Shown here piece by piece: positions 42,978-56,111 of a stretch of DNA of 64,000 bases. The notes below the pieces were generated by a model. The model saw only the letters and a program-made list of their open reading frames with translations, had not been told where the DNA came from and did no database searches. The position numbers and the translations under genes are program-made. The stretch lies in contig JAQOOI010000041.1 of the NCBI GenBank assembly GCA_028554645.1, forward strand, positions 1 through 64,000, given 5' to 3'. Position 1 is the first letter of the stretch. Each line of letters begins with the position of its first letter. The stretch comes from Omphalotus guepiniiformis. Taxonomy: Eukaryota; Basidiomycota; Agaricomycetes; Agaricales; Omphalotaceae.

Positions 42978-45395
42978 TTGGAAGAGCGCGCGCTATTCAA
43001 TTGGCCTATTCAATTAGCACCCAAAAACCTCATTCCAGAGCATCACGTGTCATTCGAGCTTCTATCCAGCCCTTTGGGCGGCTACATATTCGTCATTCAG
43101 TACCGCCCATCATCATCCCATCCAACACTGGCAGACCAGGACAGCTTACCACTCGTACGGGCTCTCCAGGAAGAAGTAGAGCTTCTTCGCAAGGAACGAA
43201 ATAGATATAGAGATGAAGCCAATGTCCTTCGACAGAAACTCGTTGTTTCGCAGTCTAAAATCGAGGAACTCGCTTGTGAACTTGGGGATGTTAGACGGGA
43301 TAGTTCGCGTGCGAGGTTGGGGGTCGGTAGGAAGGTATGTGTGTTATGTTGTCTTGCGCCAATCCTTTCGTAGAGGAAAAGTAATTGATGTGGTGGGGTG
43401 GTGTTTTGTACAGGGTAGTACTAGTAGACAGGGGACGGTAGTTTCGGAATCGGTGGATGGGTTGGAGGGAAATAGTAGGGCGGGAAGTGATGCAGGTGGT
43501 GGTGGAGGAAGACTATCATCTGTGAGTTTTAATAGCTTTGTTTTCTTTCTTTCGTTGTATTGATCTTTTGAACTTCATTCCCCAAGGCTTTCGATATGCA
43601 ACATGCCCACAAAATCACTTCGAACGAAATAGTATCAAATTCGACAATCGCCGAAGCTTCGAGTTCAACAAGGCAGAACCTGAACTCAGGTCTTCCTACG
43701 CCTGATAGACAAACATTGCAACAGAGAGAGATTTCTACGAGCCTTTTGAAGCGTCGTGTAGATCAAGTATCTACGTCTCAGCCTTTCTCGAGTGCAGACG
43801 AGGAGCAGCAGCAATCCAAACGGCCAAGAATCGATCCTACGAGTTTCGGTAGGCAGGGAAATGATTTACATCTCACTTGATAGTAACTATTTCGTTCGAA
43901 TCTACGCCCTATCATATTTCCGACGAAGAGACGAATGTAACACGTCAGGGGCTTTCGAAACAGCACGGACCACGTGTGTCAAAATCTGGTACGAGGTGGT
44001 CTTGACTTCAACGAGTAATAAGAATTTCATCTACATCTCGCAGTACACGCGACCCCTAGGACAGTCTCCGTGAGCTCGAAAGAGGTTTACGTCGATATAG
44101 ATTCCATGCGTGAAAGAACTCAGGTGGGTAATACAACTTTGTATCGTGGTATGTTCGCTCATTTGGCTCAAATTCTTCAAGTAGTGGGAATGCCTCCAAC
44201 TCCTCCTAGTAGCCAATATACACCCAAATCATCGAGACATTGTCTACCTCTGCAGGTATGCCTAAAACATCTTAGTGGCGGATGATATCTAGCTCATCCG
44301 ACTCATCTAGCTTTCTCCGCAAGACCTAGCTTCATTTCTTCGAGATGCGAAGGACTTTCCTTTACCTTCAGACTTACGATCCCCATCGGTTTCTCGTCAA
44401 TTCCTCCTGACGTGCTATGGTGGTTCTAAGGGGTTCTGTCAGTATATAGACCAGGAACGGGATCCAAACCCGCCGCCTGAATCTGGTAGGGTGTTGATCT
44501 TCCCTTGGGGAGTACCTGCAGATACGGAGTATCTTCCTCAATCTCCTGGTCGGAGCGGCATTATACTTGGGTCGCATGATAGTAGAGATTCTTTGATTGA
44601 GGAAGATACGATATGCGATTTGTTTATTCCCAGGGCAACTAGAAGGAGGAGTGGTAGTGGTTTGCGATGGGATTATGCTGGAAGATATCGTCTTTCTGTT
44701 TGCAGCCGGCTGACGCAGGTTCAGTTTGCTGTGCAGTGTAATGAGGTATGGCGGGATTTCTGGGAATCAGTTGGGTTATTGTATCTCACTTGCATCTGCT
44801 AGGTGAAGGAAATGCTGGCCAAGCTGGTGTTGAATGACCGTATGTCAGAGACTTATATGTCTATGCGTGCTCGCATTGCTCTTTCGAAGCATTTCATTCC
44901 CATAACTCCCAAGAGTATAGAGGAGGAAGTCGATGACTTCAAGGATGGGAATCCTCTACCGCTGACGACCGACGACATTATCAAAGGACTTGAAGAAGGG
45001 AAAGAGGTCAGTTGTTTTATCTTCACTTGTGAACATGAGAATGACGACGGCAAACGTAGCAATTTGAGATCACCCTCTTAACCTGTGTAGGTTTTGATGA
45101 AGTTTTTGCTCGAGATATAGCGGAAAAGTGGTCACGGAATGAGGATGAAAAGTTGAAAGTCAAGACGGAGGTTAAATCAGAGTTTGTTGAGACGAAGATT
45201 GCCACGAATACGAATACGAGGACGCAGATGTCTTCGTCATCGTCTAGTCCGGTACGAAGGTCAAAACGGACTATGAATTCGCCGTTGAAGTCGTATTATG
45301 AACCTACTGTTGTTGATGTACAAGCTGAGGAGGATGCGGAATATTTGGATAGTGGGACTAGTAGCGAAAAAAGTAGTAGTAGTGTTAGTGAGTAG
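42978..45395 (+). CDS. Conserved basidiomycete protein, coiled coil, DUF6697-like C-terminus
   Basis: At least eight exons join in frame. Approximate ends are: ?-43334, 43414-43521, 43587-43848, 43929-43988, 44044-44255, 44311-44745, 44803-45006, 45069-45395. The first recognised exon holds a coiled coil (RALQEEVELLRKERNRYRDE). The middle is Ser/Gln-rich with a basic patch KRPRIDP that could be a nuclear signal. The C-terminal part contains FPWGVPADTEYLPQSPGRSG and YMSMRARIALSKHF followed by DIIKGLEEGKE. This helical phrase resembles the end of the mushroom DUF6697 domain. No enzyme motif is visible. There is no in-frame ATG in the first exon, so the true start lies in an unrecognised upstream exon; the given start only marks the open frame. 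Confidence 0.6.
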
Positions 45396-45798
45396 TAATG
45401 TAATTGTCCTAGTGTTGTATTTCTCTAGATTCTTGTCGACGAGCCAAGTGACAATCTACAGTCGACTCGCGAAGCGGGCCGGCGGCGTGGGTTTTTGACT
45501 CCGTTTAAATACGCCGTAACGCTAGCCCTGAACATGGTTTACTTACATCTGCCACAGCGGTAAGGAATACTAGCTTCGTATTTCTGATGTATACGCTTTC
45601 TCGAACTTCAAAGTGGGTCTGCTCTGTATTTTTAGCTTTCGAATTCTGTGGCTGACAAGATTCAGATGACATCAATTCTGATGCTCCCAAAAAAGATTTC
45701 AATTTATTCAACTGCGCGGTCAACTTGCCCGCGACTGCGGATGGGATGCCCGACTTACTCTGCCTATCCCAGGTCCTCCCTCATCTCACATTTCTCTC

Positions 45799-47593
45799 AT
45801 GACCATGAACGTACTTTCGCTCGGTCGAAAACGATATGTTGCGGTGCTATTCTGTCTGGTAAGTCATCCCTCGGGGGTTTCTGTCTTGGATTACCGGCGT
45901 GAGACGACCTGAAACGTGAGACAGGTTGGTGTTATCTACGTGATGAACGTCTTACGGGAGGACATTCGTCGATTGGTTTGGGCTGTATCGGTGCGAAGTG
46001 GAGGAGAGACGGAAAGTAGTGCTGTTGTGTGGAAGCCACCACCGCCTGGGCCACGACCTGTAGGGGAAGGCAGTGCGAACGCGACGTTGGTGTTTTTGGC
46101 ACGAAATTCTGATTTAGAGGGCGTTTTATCAAGTATGGGGCATTTGGAGAATCATTTTAATAAGAGGTTTGGGTATCCTTGGGTTTTTTTGAACGAAGAA
46201 GAATTTACGCAAGAGTTTATGTCGTGCGTTCTTGGAGAATTCTTCTCTTTCGTGTATCCTAGCTGACTTGTTTTTCGAATACTATTGGCATGTCATAGAA
46301 AAGTTACCGCAGCGACGAATGCGCCAGTTTCGTTTGGCCTTATTCCGAAGGAGCATTGGTACCAACCTGATTGGATTGACGAGGGGAGAGCAGCGAAAGG
46401 TCGTCAGGAGATGAAAGCTGCGAATATCATCTACGCAGGTTAGTCTATTTTTCAATATCGATTTTCTTATTGACATTTATCCCCCGGGTGTACTTTGCAG
46501 ACAACGTATCTTACAGGAATATGTGTCGATTTAATTCTGGAGTAGATATTCTCGCCATTTTCGCGCTTTTCACTCTAGGCTGATGGACGATTCACAGTTC
46601 TTTTTCCACCATCCACTCCTTCAATCTTATAGGTATTACTGGCGAGTCGAGTGCGTTATTATGTTTTATATCTCAGTTGACTGTCGATCTAACTCGTATT
46701 TAGGCCTGACATCAAGTATTTTTGCGATGTATCCTACGATCCTTTTGATTATCTGCGAGATAATAACAAGATATACGGTATGTAACCATGCTCGAATAGA
46801 TTTATCTGTACACACTCATCTAAGCCGCATGTAGGTTTCACTATCTCGTTCTACGAATGGGAGAAGACTATTTCAACATTATGGAAAACCGTGAAAGGTC
46901 AGTCAGTTCATTGAACATTCCCCTGCGATTTGATATCCTGGGTCTTGACTAAGACTGCTCGGTCTGTCTGCAGAATTCACGAAAAAGTACCCACAATATG
47001 TTGCCAACGAAAATGCAATGCATTACCTCAGTGATGACGGCGGTTCGACGTATAATCTGTGTCATTGTGAGCAACACAGTGATTCTCTGCCTTCATATGT
47101 TGGTTCTCACGTCTACGTCTTTTTTGCGCTGTTCGAAGTTTGGAGTAATTTTGAGATTGCGGATATGGATTTCTGGAGAGGAGAGGCTTATCAGGCTTTC
47201 TTCAAGTTCTTAGACTCGAAGGGTGGATTCTATTACGAGGTGCGTTTATGCATACGCGTATAACTGAGTTGTTGAACTTAGCATGTTTTTTGTTGTGCAG
47301 CGTTGGGGGGACGCACCAGTACATTCCATCGCAGCGGCTCTATTCGCACCAAAAGATCAATTACATTTCTTCCGAGATATTGGGTATCGACATGAGCCGT
47401 TCCAGCATTGTCCTAATGGAGAGGATTGGTCTAAGGGAAAATGTTCGTGTAGTTCTTCGGACACACTAGGTAAGAATTGCTTTCCGCGCTCGTATGAAAG
47501 TGGGCATTACTCATTGTGATTGATCTTTCTGCTTGATGGATAGATTACGCGCCACAGTCGTGTATACGGCGCTATGAAAATTTGTTTCAATAG
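45799..47593 (+). CDS. GT15 alpha-1,2-mannosyltransferase (KRE2/MNT1 family)
   Basis: Eleven exons give 380 residues: 45799-45858, 45925-46223, 46299-46438, 46501-46541, 46598-46650, 46704-46777, 46835-46897, 46974-47066, 47139-47239, 47301-47469, 47544-47593. A short N-terminal tail is followed by one membrane helix (VAVLFCLVGVIYVMNVL), typical of type II Golgi enzymes. Then come NATLVFLARNSDLEGVLSSM, YPWVFLNEEEFT, YRNMCRFNSG, YYWRVEPDIKYFCDV, and the GT15 signature YNLCHFWSNFEIADMDFWR, whose Glu is the proposed nucleophile. It ends WGDAPVHSIAAALF and GYRHEPFQHCP. The family adds mannose to O- and N-linked chains of cell-wall proteins in the Golgi. Length is near the family norm. The ATG at 45,805 is an alternative start. 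Confidence 0.92.
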
Positions 47594-48379
47594 ATTGTGA
47601 ATAAGGGGGTTAGGTGCAGTTGTTGTTTCGTATATACTGTTGTTTTCGACTGCTCTTGCCTTTTTGATTCACCTGTTGTGCTTTAGAGTAAGTTATTCAT
47701 TTGTGTAGTCACTAATAGTAGTAGCCAGTTTATTCTGTTCAACTGTAGCACGAGAAAAGAAACGAGATATGAAGCTAATCGTCATTATTATTATACTCTT
47801 CGAGTGTTCTCTCGTGCAGTAAACGGAAGGTCGAATATGCTGTAACTTCTCTTCGTTCTTCCATGTATCCACGCCTGAAGGAACTGGTAGAACTGGTAGA
47901 TTTACGTTCTGCGATTTTGGATGTTGACCGGAACACTTTCACATAGCGAATGAATGCAAGGCTTATACGATGAGGTATCACTGTAATTTCAGTCATGAAT
48001 TGAAGGCGACAAATTGAGAAATGAGGGTCAAGTCGACGATGTGAAAAGGTATATCGCAAGATAACATCCGAAATATAGCGTAATTCTCTACGAGAACGCG
48101 ACGTCGACGAAATGCAATTCTCCGAGCCCGAGTCGGGAGCTACCACCTTGCGCATGCGCGCGTCCTGTCCGCCATATACCCCGATAATGCGAGAGTTTGA
48201 ACCCGGTGATATTCACCGTGCCTTCCAACGTAGGTGGATGATCCATGAGATTGAAAAGGAGGCGACATCTTTGATGCCTACCTAAGCTAAAAGTCGTCTG
48301 AGCTCGAGCCATAGCACATAAAGTGAGAGAGAGACGTACCTATTGCTCGAAGAATACTAGTCTTCCGTCCAATGCCAAC
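47594..48379. other. Convergent intergenic region
   Basis: Lies between the 3' ends of the GT15 and exosome genes. No gene or repeat is recognised. Confidence 0.5.
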
Positions 48380-49210
48380 TCATATCTCCATCTTTGCTTC
48401 ATCATCGTCCCCTGCTAACCCATCCACGCTCATCTTCTCAGTCCCACTCTTCCCCTTCTTCGCCTTGAGCTTGACCCTTTTCTCCGGTGCTGGCTTTTGC
48501 ATTTCGCCTTCCTCCACCAAGCCTTTCATCCGCTCCCAGACCTCCCTCGCTGCGTCTCGTGCAGAACTGCGCGCTTGAGCTATAAAATCCTCGACAAATT
48601 CAGAAGAACGTGATCTATCAAAAGACCGCCAGTTCGTCCAAATGCAGGGAGCTGTCCTCGAAGAGCTCGAATCGGTGAATAGGAATGCGAAACACCCTCC
48701 CGCTTCTAATCCATTTGTGTTTTTTGGGTCAACGACGTACGACGCTTCACCGGTGGCGGATACGATGCGACCAATAGCGACAGCGCAAATGACACCACGC
48801 ATAGGTATCGACCCTGCGTGTAACAATGCCAGCGTACATGCGTTGATCATCGACGCCATAATCTCGTCCTTCCCTAAACCATTGTTCCCATCCTTCGTTG
48901 GTACGAGAATCTGTACGACCAACTGCACCAAAGTCCTTGGGTTCGATTCCAAGATGACACCAGCCCTGACTACTTCTGCTAGTTTTGCAGCATGGAATTT
49001 AGATTCTGTACCGGGTACATTGGATATTGGGCGAACGTTTACGTCGAGTGTAGCTTGGGAGGGTTGTTCGGCGGCGAGACGAACTTCGGTTGGTCCGGAG
49101 AGAGAAGCTAGGACTTGGGTGTAGGGTCCAAAACCGAAACGTGCTGAAGAGTCGACGCGAGAGAGTGTGTCGAAAGAAAGTGTGTCGAAAGAAAGTGTTA
49201 TATCCAGCAT
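48380..49210 (-). CDS. RRP46: Exosome RNase PH-type subunit, RRP46-like
   Basis: An intronless 276-residue frame from ATG at 49,210. After a short start comes SRVDSSARFGFGPYTQVLAS and SGPTEVRLAAEQPSQATLDV, the RNase PH fold opening, then VRPISNVPGTESK, NPRTLVQLVVQILV and AGSIPMRGVICAVAIGRI. These match the RRP46/EXOSC5 subunit of the RNA exosome ring, which threads RNA to the nuclease in nucleus and cytoplasm; the eukaryotic ring subunits do not cut RNA. The C-terminal ~50 residues are Lys/Glu-rich and likely disordered. Other ring subunits (RRP41, MTR3) share the fold, so the exact subunit is less sure than the family. Confidence 0.8.
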   Translation of the reverse strand: MLDITLSFDTLSFDTLSRVDSSARFGFGPYTQVLASLSGPTEVRLAAEQPSQATLDVNVRPISNVPGTESKFHAAKLAEVVRAGVILESNPRTLVQLVVQILVPTKDGNNGLGKDEIMASMINACTLALLHAGSIPMRGVICAVAIGRIVSATGEASYVVDPKNTNGLEAGGCFAFLFTDSSSSRTAPCIWTNWRSFDRSRSSEFVEDFIAQARSSARDAAREVWERMKGLVEEGEMQKPAPEKRVKLKAKKGKSGTEKMSVDGLAGDDDEAKMEI

Positions 49211-49458
49211 GGTGGTTTGATTGTGAGAAGTGAAAAAAATTGGAGAGATTAGATTAGATAACCGTTTGGCGTCGTCATTGCTCCAAAGATGCGGATTCAA
49301 ATATTCAAATACGAGCCAAGACTGCCTAAAGGAGACTCCTGCATACTCTATTCATCCTGTACATTCACTATCTCTACAATCCTACGCTAGAAGATCCTCT
49401 GTAGTGCTTGACAAGAGACTAACGGTATGGCTGCCATTGAGAAGAGTCAATCATCGCT

Positions 49459-49528
49459 GCATTAATGGGGTAGTGGTAACCTGGGTCGTTGCCATCGACC
49501 CGCCGGGGGTTCGATTCCCTCTTAATGC
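49459..49528 (+). tRNA. tRNA-Gly(GCC)
   Basis: The acceptor GCATTAA pairs with TTAATGC, the anticodon stem GGTCG/CGACC encloses TTGCCAT (anticodon GCC), and the T arm is GGGGG-TTCGATT-CCCTC. No intron. An identical copy lies in reverse orientation at 59,505-59,574. Confidence 0.93.
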
Positions 49529-49649
49529 ATATTCTGAATTCTAATTTAGCTTTTCCTCGTTACATTTTTCCTCAGCTTGTACATATGACCTTCCATTGGG
49601 TTCTTAGGATGATATATTCAGGGTTCCTCTTGTAGGCTGCACGGCAATA

Positions 49650-51770
49650 TGTACATACTTCGGGACAGCACAACTGCATCGTCATCGTCATATAGGTATG
49701 CATGTACTACATCTGTGCGGTGGGAGATCATAGTAAGTACATACTCTGGATCTTTCGGGTGACAGAGGAATTTGAAATATGAGGAAGAGATAGCAACACC
49801 TCCCAGTCCGCGCGACCTGCACGTTTTTCGTGAGTATCTTCGACAGAACATGAATCTCGAAGAATAAGCGCGATACGGATCGAAGGCAGATCGAAGCAAA
49901 GGACTTCATCGAAATTCCCCTCCAGTTGCCAGGACTCTGCGCACCCGTTAGAGCCCAGACGAAGGGGATCTGCTGAGATTGCAAACATAATAGGCGTCGT
50001 CGGATGTACATACCGAAATGACAGCTTGGAGAGCGTTCGATTCTCGAGAGAGATAGCAGAGCCAAACCGTCGGGACTCGGACAAGGGTATGTCGTCGGCT
50101 TGACGGCATGAATGGACGGAGAAGAAAGGGATCGATGAACAGCGCCAATAGTGTATGTCGCTAACCTAGTGGTCTTCTTCCCTTGGGACCCGCTTCCACC
50201 ACATCAGAAAAAAAAGACAAAGGTGTCCTGGGGCCCTCAGGCCTCTTGTTTCTTATTCCAGGCAGTTCGGAAAATCACGAGATGTCCTCTTTTTGAAAGG
50301 GGAATTACTCCAACGGTCTAAACTGTTAACTGTTAAACATGTGTCGGTCGGCGAATTCCATGGTTCTACGGTGGTGTGTTTGTATGTCTGATGTATGTTA
50401 CGAGAAAATACTAGTGAGGTTTTAGGATTTTTGAGGTGAGGCGGGTGCGGTGAGACTTACTTGGTATGGTTCTACAGTGAACGCGACAATTGATGTCACT
50501 ACCAAAAAAGGAAAGGCTGCTGGGAAACTCCGCTATCCTCAATGTACCCCCAACAAAAAGTACAAGTAATGCGAGGCAAGATTTTTTTCCATGTACCAAA
50601 AATTACAGCAAGGATTAGATACACTCTCTCTTCAATCTGGCCTAAGAGAATTTGCTAAAAGCATGCAATATTGAGCACCTTCCTTTTTTGGTAGTGACAT
50701 CAATTGTCGCGTTCACTGTAGTTTGCGGGTGCGACGATGTCGGACGACATAGTCCCATCTGCGAGGGGGTATACTAGGTTTGGCTATAACCACAAATAAA
50801 ATATTCTCCGATGATATTCGGGGCCTGTCTATGAGCACTCGTGTGTAGAAGAAATAGCACTGATGCGTACCCTCAGCCCCATGGAATCTTCGTGTTATTG
50901 GTACCGGGACCTTGGTACTAGTGAGTAATCCTCGGTCGACTGGAATACAGGTACTATCACAAAAGTGATCTGAACACGCAAACGAACCATAATACATGTT
51001 CATGGGCGGGGAAGATATTTCAGATATGCGGTGGTAAAAGTCGCCATCGGCTGCGAGAAGATGATAGGTAGAACACTAGGAATGTTCCATCTTGATGTAG
51101 AATTAGCTTGCGGAGCGGGCAACAGCAGACTCTGTCAGATTGGATGATGAGGACAGAATTTTGAAGGATGACGCAGATGCAGGTTGCCTGCTCCCATATA
51201 CACATACCTTGAAAGTAAAAGAATAATCCTCGGGACAAGTGTCCACGGGTGCAATACGTACAGCTTCGGGGATTTCTTGATGAACAGCCGTGGCGAAAAC
51301 GATGCAGCGGTGTCCACAACATGTCAAATAAGTATGACACTCAGTTGACGGAAGATGGATGGTCAGAGAGTGTGTCTTGTGACGGCACGGCCCAGCTAGG
51401 GTATGTAACCTGAGAGTCAGACCGCGTGAAAGGAGCGCGAACTTGTTGCGGCCAGACCGTACCTCGCAACAGCGACAGATGGCAAAGAAGGAATCACGCA
51501 ATGTTCAAAAAAGCCAGACCCTGTGATAGAAGAAAGTGAATCTGAACACATATATAGACGACCAAAATACTGGTTGGACAGTATGTTGGGAAGCAGTTAT
51601 GGTACCGCCGACCGCGGCATTGTCAGCTGAGGACCAGATGAGGACTACATATGGACACGTTAGAATTCGACCCGCCGGTAACGCTTCAAATTTTCCCAAG
51701 CAAAAAATCAGAAGCTTTGACGGACAAATTCTGCTCGCTCGCTGACTTGAACTGCAAACCACAGTTAGGT
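49650..51770 (-). other. Possible unrecognised or decayed gene region
   Basis: Several minus-strand stretches look coding. One runs from about 51,500 to 51,215 (containing HRCIVFATAVHQEIPEAVRI) and ends at a GTATGT donor after YSFTFK, with a joinable acceptor near 51,133. Another is at 50,084-49,728. No family motif is seen and the parts could not be joined into one model. A MITE splits the region at 50.5 kb. Confidence 0.25.
50475..50718. mobile_element. 244-bp MITE with perfect 39-bp terminal inverted repeats
   Basis: The left end CAGTGAACGCGACAATTGAT continues GTCACTACCAAAAAAGGAA; the right end is its exact reverse complement. TA flanks both ends. The CAGT tip and TA duplication are those of Tc1/mariner or pogo elements. 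The 166-base centre has no coding capacity, so it must rely on a transposase elsewhere. Perfect repeats suggest recent movement. Confidence 0.88.
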
Positions 51771-54700
51771 TGACACGTATCTATGGAAAGTAAAGCTCTC
51801 ATACCACGAGTTGCGATGAAAAACAAATGAGTATGCCTCCGGAGAACGTGGTCACCGCCCCGCAGATGAAGAAACGACGTGGAGCTCGGAAGGGTGATGA
51901 GTGATTCGGCAGAAGCCAGGAAGTGTGTACGTAATCAATAGTTCGCTTGTCTGCTACTTAAGTCCGCCCGGGGGACCAGATAGCTCCATATAGCACTGAT
52001 CAACCGCCGATAACCCTCCTAGCGAATTGCGCACGTTTATCAACGTCCGGGATGTCGCTCACCGTCCGTGAGGAGCGCCGCTTGCTGAACTCTCATTGGT
52101 TCGTAAGTTACTCTGGTCTTATCGTCGGCCCTTTGTCGGCCTGCTAAGGCAATTGCAACAGGAGGGTGGGTCAATATTCAAATTCTACATAGCGCGCACG
52201 CCAAGAATCGCGTGATAAATTTAATAATTAAAATGGTTAACGTTGTTGCTTACAGCAGGCGGGAAGTTTAGACTTCCGCCAGCTTCGTATCAGTTTCAAG
52301 GAAAACGAAAACGCGTTTGAAAAGCGATAGGGCTATCTGGTTAGTACTATCATTTATTTGGAACTGCGTGCAAGTGGTGTTTGACCATCTGGAATGAACT
52401 TAGAACAAGCAAATGGACAATTTCGTCGGTATGGTAGGTAAGTACTAAGCGTGGAGGAATTTTGACCGCCATATATGTACGGCGAACTTTTTTTTTCTTT
52501 GATTTCTGATGGGAAAATAAGGGCGGGGCTCGGGAGGATCCAGGGAGTTCATGCGAGGCGAGAAGAGGCGAGAAGGCGAGCGTCGCATGGGTAAACGCGT
52601 ACACGTCCTAATCGCAGGGTCCCCGAACACCCCGACCTACTGCGCGGGCGTTGTTGACTGGGTTTCTGATTCCTCCCTGGTTGTTACGCGGCACGATTAT
52701 TTGAGTTTCGTGTGCGCATGGTACTGCGCTCTACGCTCCGACTGTGCGTTTCGTTTGGTCTCTGAACTTTGCCATGCAGCTGCAGAATACTCGGACCAAC
52801 TTGAAGGCTTGCTTGCTCTGGGCTCTCTTTTTTTTTTTTTTTGGTGTGTGTTTCTTTCCTTCCTTTCTCCGGGAAACAAGCTCTCGAGCCGAGTAAGAAG
52901 ATATGTAAAGGGTGAGGTGAATGTGGATCTTCTGGAAGGGAAGAGAACCCCGACTCTTTTCCAGTTTCCCAGCCAATCAGTCCTGACTCCGCTGTTTAAT
53001 TGGTTTTTGATTCTTTTTCTTACATAGACGTCGCGTCGGTTGCTAGATGCCGGGAACGGTAGGCAAGCTTGTGATACCCCTTGTGGGCGGGGTTCATACT
53101 CAGGTAAAGCATATCAGCGCGCACTGGAGGTGATGTACGGTGTCGAGCTTCAGCTTGAGGTAGGTAAGTTTGTATCCTGTGAAACCTAATCAACCTCCCG
53201 GGGCCTCTTTCGAAGATTTAGCTTTAGGCGAAAGCACAGTTTATCAAGGCTAACACAAAAAAAAACTTCTGCGCATTGTACACACGCCCAACCGCTGTTA
53301 GAATGTCACATCTTCATCTCCGCTCGCAGCTGACACCCACCCTTGGAACCATGTAGAATGTTGAATGTACACCGAGTGGCGCAACCTCGCGGAATCCACG
53401 AGGATGACGACGTGACCTGCAATACTGATTGACAAAGGAGAAGGAGAAGACGAAGGAAGGGACTCGTCGGAACGGTAAGTGGCCAGTGATTTCATGGACG
53501 CGTCACGTTTGAGGGATACTTCGAATGAATGTGCCAGTGGTGAGTATTGCATCAGGTTGATTTGGGAACAGAGACCTGAGAGTGTCGTTGCGCTCATCAG
53601 GCTCCTTCCTCCGACCCCGCGCAGGGCGTATCTCTGTACGAGGTTAGGAGTATCAGAGAGGATGAAATAGTTTATCGGACGAAAGACTCCGATGGAATAT
53701 GGAGCACCTCATGCAGGCCTTAGGTGTTGTGACTTCGATCTCTATCTGATAGTGATACCTTGGTCAAACCCATGCTTATCAGAACTTTAAAATTGCCACA
53801 GACGTATGTACTGCACTTACATGTCTCGTCTCGTCTCGTCTCTCATCTCATCTCATCGTGCGTCTTTTCGGACTCGAGAAGGTCGACCTATCCGCCGGCG
53901 GCTAACTTGAATGAGTATTTGACATACACGATGAGAGCTTTGTTATGTAGGATTGAAATGAAAACGCCGGCCTACCTGTGTTCGGGTACGTACGGTACTT
54001 GTATATTATATCCCAGTAAGCCTGACGTTGAGCCACGATATGTATAGACGATGCGATCTACAGTCCCCAGCACTGGGGTAATTAAAAAGAGTTATACCCC
54101 CGCCACCTGACCCCGCGGGGATGTAGGCCTTGAGAACGTGGACGATATCGAAGACTGATACGCGCATTAATGGACTCACAGTGCGATACGGATTTTTAGT
54201 GTTTATCTCCCCTCCCTTCCCATTCATTTAATCCTCGAAGGTTGGTATTCAACAGAGCATGGGGTGGTCATACGTTCGCTGTGAGAGTTGACGTTGAGTG
54301 TGCGTCTACATACCTTAGCTTTTCGATCTACCTGCACTTTCCTTACCCTGTTTTGTGCCGAGTCCCTTTAATTCACAGAAGGTTGTTCATGACGTCGTAT
54401 TATACGATGATCTTGGATCTGTGTTCTTGTATTTGTATCTCGAATTGTGTTGACGGAGGTGTTTACCGGGGTAAGGTATACGCGGGGAGCATCATACGAT
54501 GGGTCTTGGGGTTTGGCGTAGGGTGTAGGGTGTTGGGTGTAAAATGTCCCGTCGCGTGAGGTACGAGCGAAGGTTATATTGAAAGCCGCATTCAACTCAT
54601 GAACCTACATAATCGTCAGCGGACTCGGAGCGCTGTACATGTATGTATTGACGGACTTGGCGTCCTATATTGGAAGCAGAAAGGCCCGACTCCGGTAGTT

Positions 54701-56111
54701 AAATTGTTTTCTGGCAATAATATCGTATATTGCTTACACGAAATTCAAGACCTGGAGGCCTGGCGTCCCGTCGTGCTCGGAGACTGAGCGTAGTCTTCGT
54801 ACCTAAGGCTTCTGTTCTTTCCTGGGCGTTCGCCCTCTTGTAAGTATTGGTATTTGAAGTACCTCTCTCCTGCGACCCCTCAACGAGAGTCAATAGTCCA
54901 GGCCTGAGGTTGAAGAAATTTGTAGCTCGATTGCACGTCCCATGATCATATCTAGAGTTACTCACGTTCATGAATGGGTAGATGGATTGATCATGGATGG
55001 TCCGGTGTACCAGGTGGGTAGGTATAGATGAGGTCAGACTCGCAATAGCCGATGAATATGTAACGCCTACCTGTCAAGTCCGCTGCTCTTTGAATTGGCT
55101 ATTATGGGGTAAGGAAGGAACGATTCGGAAGAAATGCCACTAGGTGCTAGGTTGTGTGACCGTGCCACTTGTTTTGTATGAGGTTCGGGATAGGTGGTTA
55201 AATTTCCAGAAGTTACATGACTTTGAAGGCTGGGAAAGGGATGAAATCTGAAAATTTGAGACTTGAAATACGTTTTGGTATGACCTTGGTGAAAGGATGC
55301 GACCAGCAATATGCCGGCGGTCCGGGAGTCGGGTTTTGCCGATTTGTGTACTGTTCGAATCTGTTCGAACGTCATACTCGCAGTGCAACGCGATTTCATA
55401 GCCCACGGACTCTTTGTTCAATCCGTTCGCCCTTGTCCTGCACAGGAAGGGTGTATACACACAGCAAGCAGCGTCCATCTTCTGGCGATGATTTTGGCTA
55501 CGGAGGATCAAAGAGTTTCAAGTGGTTATCTAGGCAATATGTATGCACGCAGCGAAAATCATGAATCAATCATGATGTTCATATCACGAACCTTACATGT
55601 TACATAGAATGATCACCCTTTCAGAGTTGGGCGATTCTCGTTGATCATGCAATGCAGTGATCTTGAGTCTAAACCATCCAGCTAGCCGGGAGCAGGGACG
55701 ATGAGTCGGGAAGAAAAGAGGGTTTGTTCGTCGGGGTGGAACGATGCAGGTAGATAACTAAATAAGGAAGTATGCGGTCCTCCGAAGTCCGAGGTGGTCG
55801 TGATTGGCGGGTGAGTGGCGGCAGGTCGGCGGTATTGACAGTAAGAATAGATTTTCCGGGCCGGAGGGTGTGAGAAGAATTGCCTCGAGGCAGAAAAAGA
55901 ATGCAGCGCGTCAAGGGCAATGACAGGGTATCTGGGGTCCGAGTGATGCCTCGTGTGGGCGGTGCCGACATGGAATGACGTGAAAACTCGCCGACTTGGA
56001 AAGAATTTCGCCCCCTACGGGCGTGGGCGGCACATAAATAGAAAGAGGGAAGAAGCGAAGTGGGGGGGTTTTCGTACGGAGGTGTTGTTTGTTTTTTTTG
56101 TTTTCCTTTCC
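51771..56111. other. Intergenic region without a supported gene
   Basis: Open frames here, including one of 158 codons at 52,551-53,027, lack family motifs and contain low-complexity runs. Simple sequence includes a T run at about 52,830-52,846 and a (TCTCG)n/(TCTCA)n tract at 53,823-53,858. The last few hundred bases presumably hold the promoter of the zinc-finger gene. Confidence 0.45.

Noticed and set aside
48150..48240. GTTTGAACCCGG-like words suggesting a further tRNA
   Set aside because: No acceptor or anticodon stem could be paired around it.
52551..53027. 158-codon plus-strand frame
   Set aside because: Contains a T-run-encoded Phe tract, no family motif, and overlaps equally open frames on the other strand.
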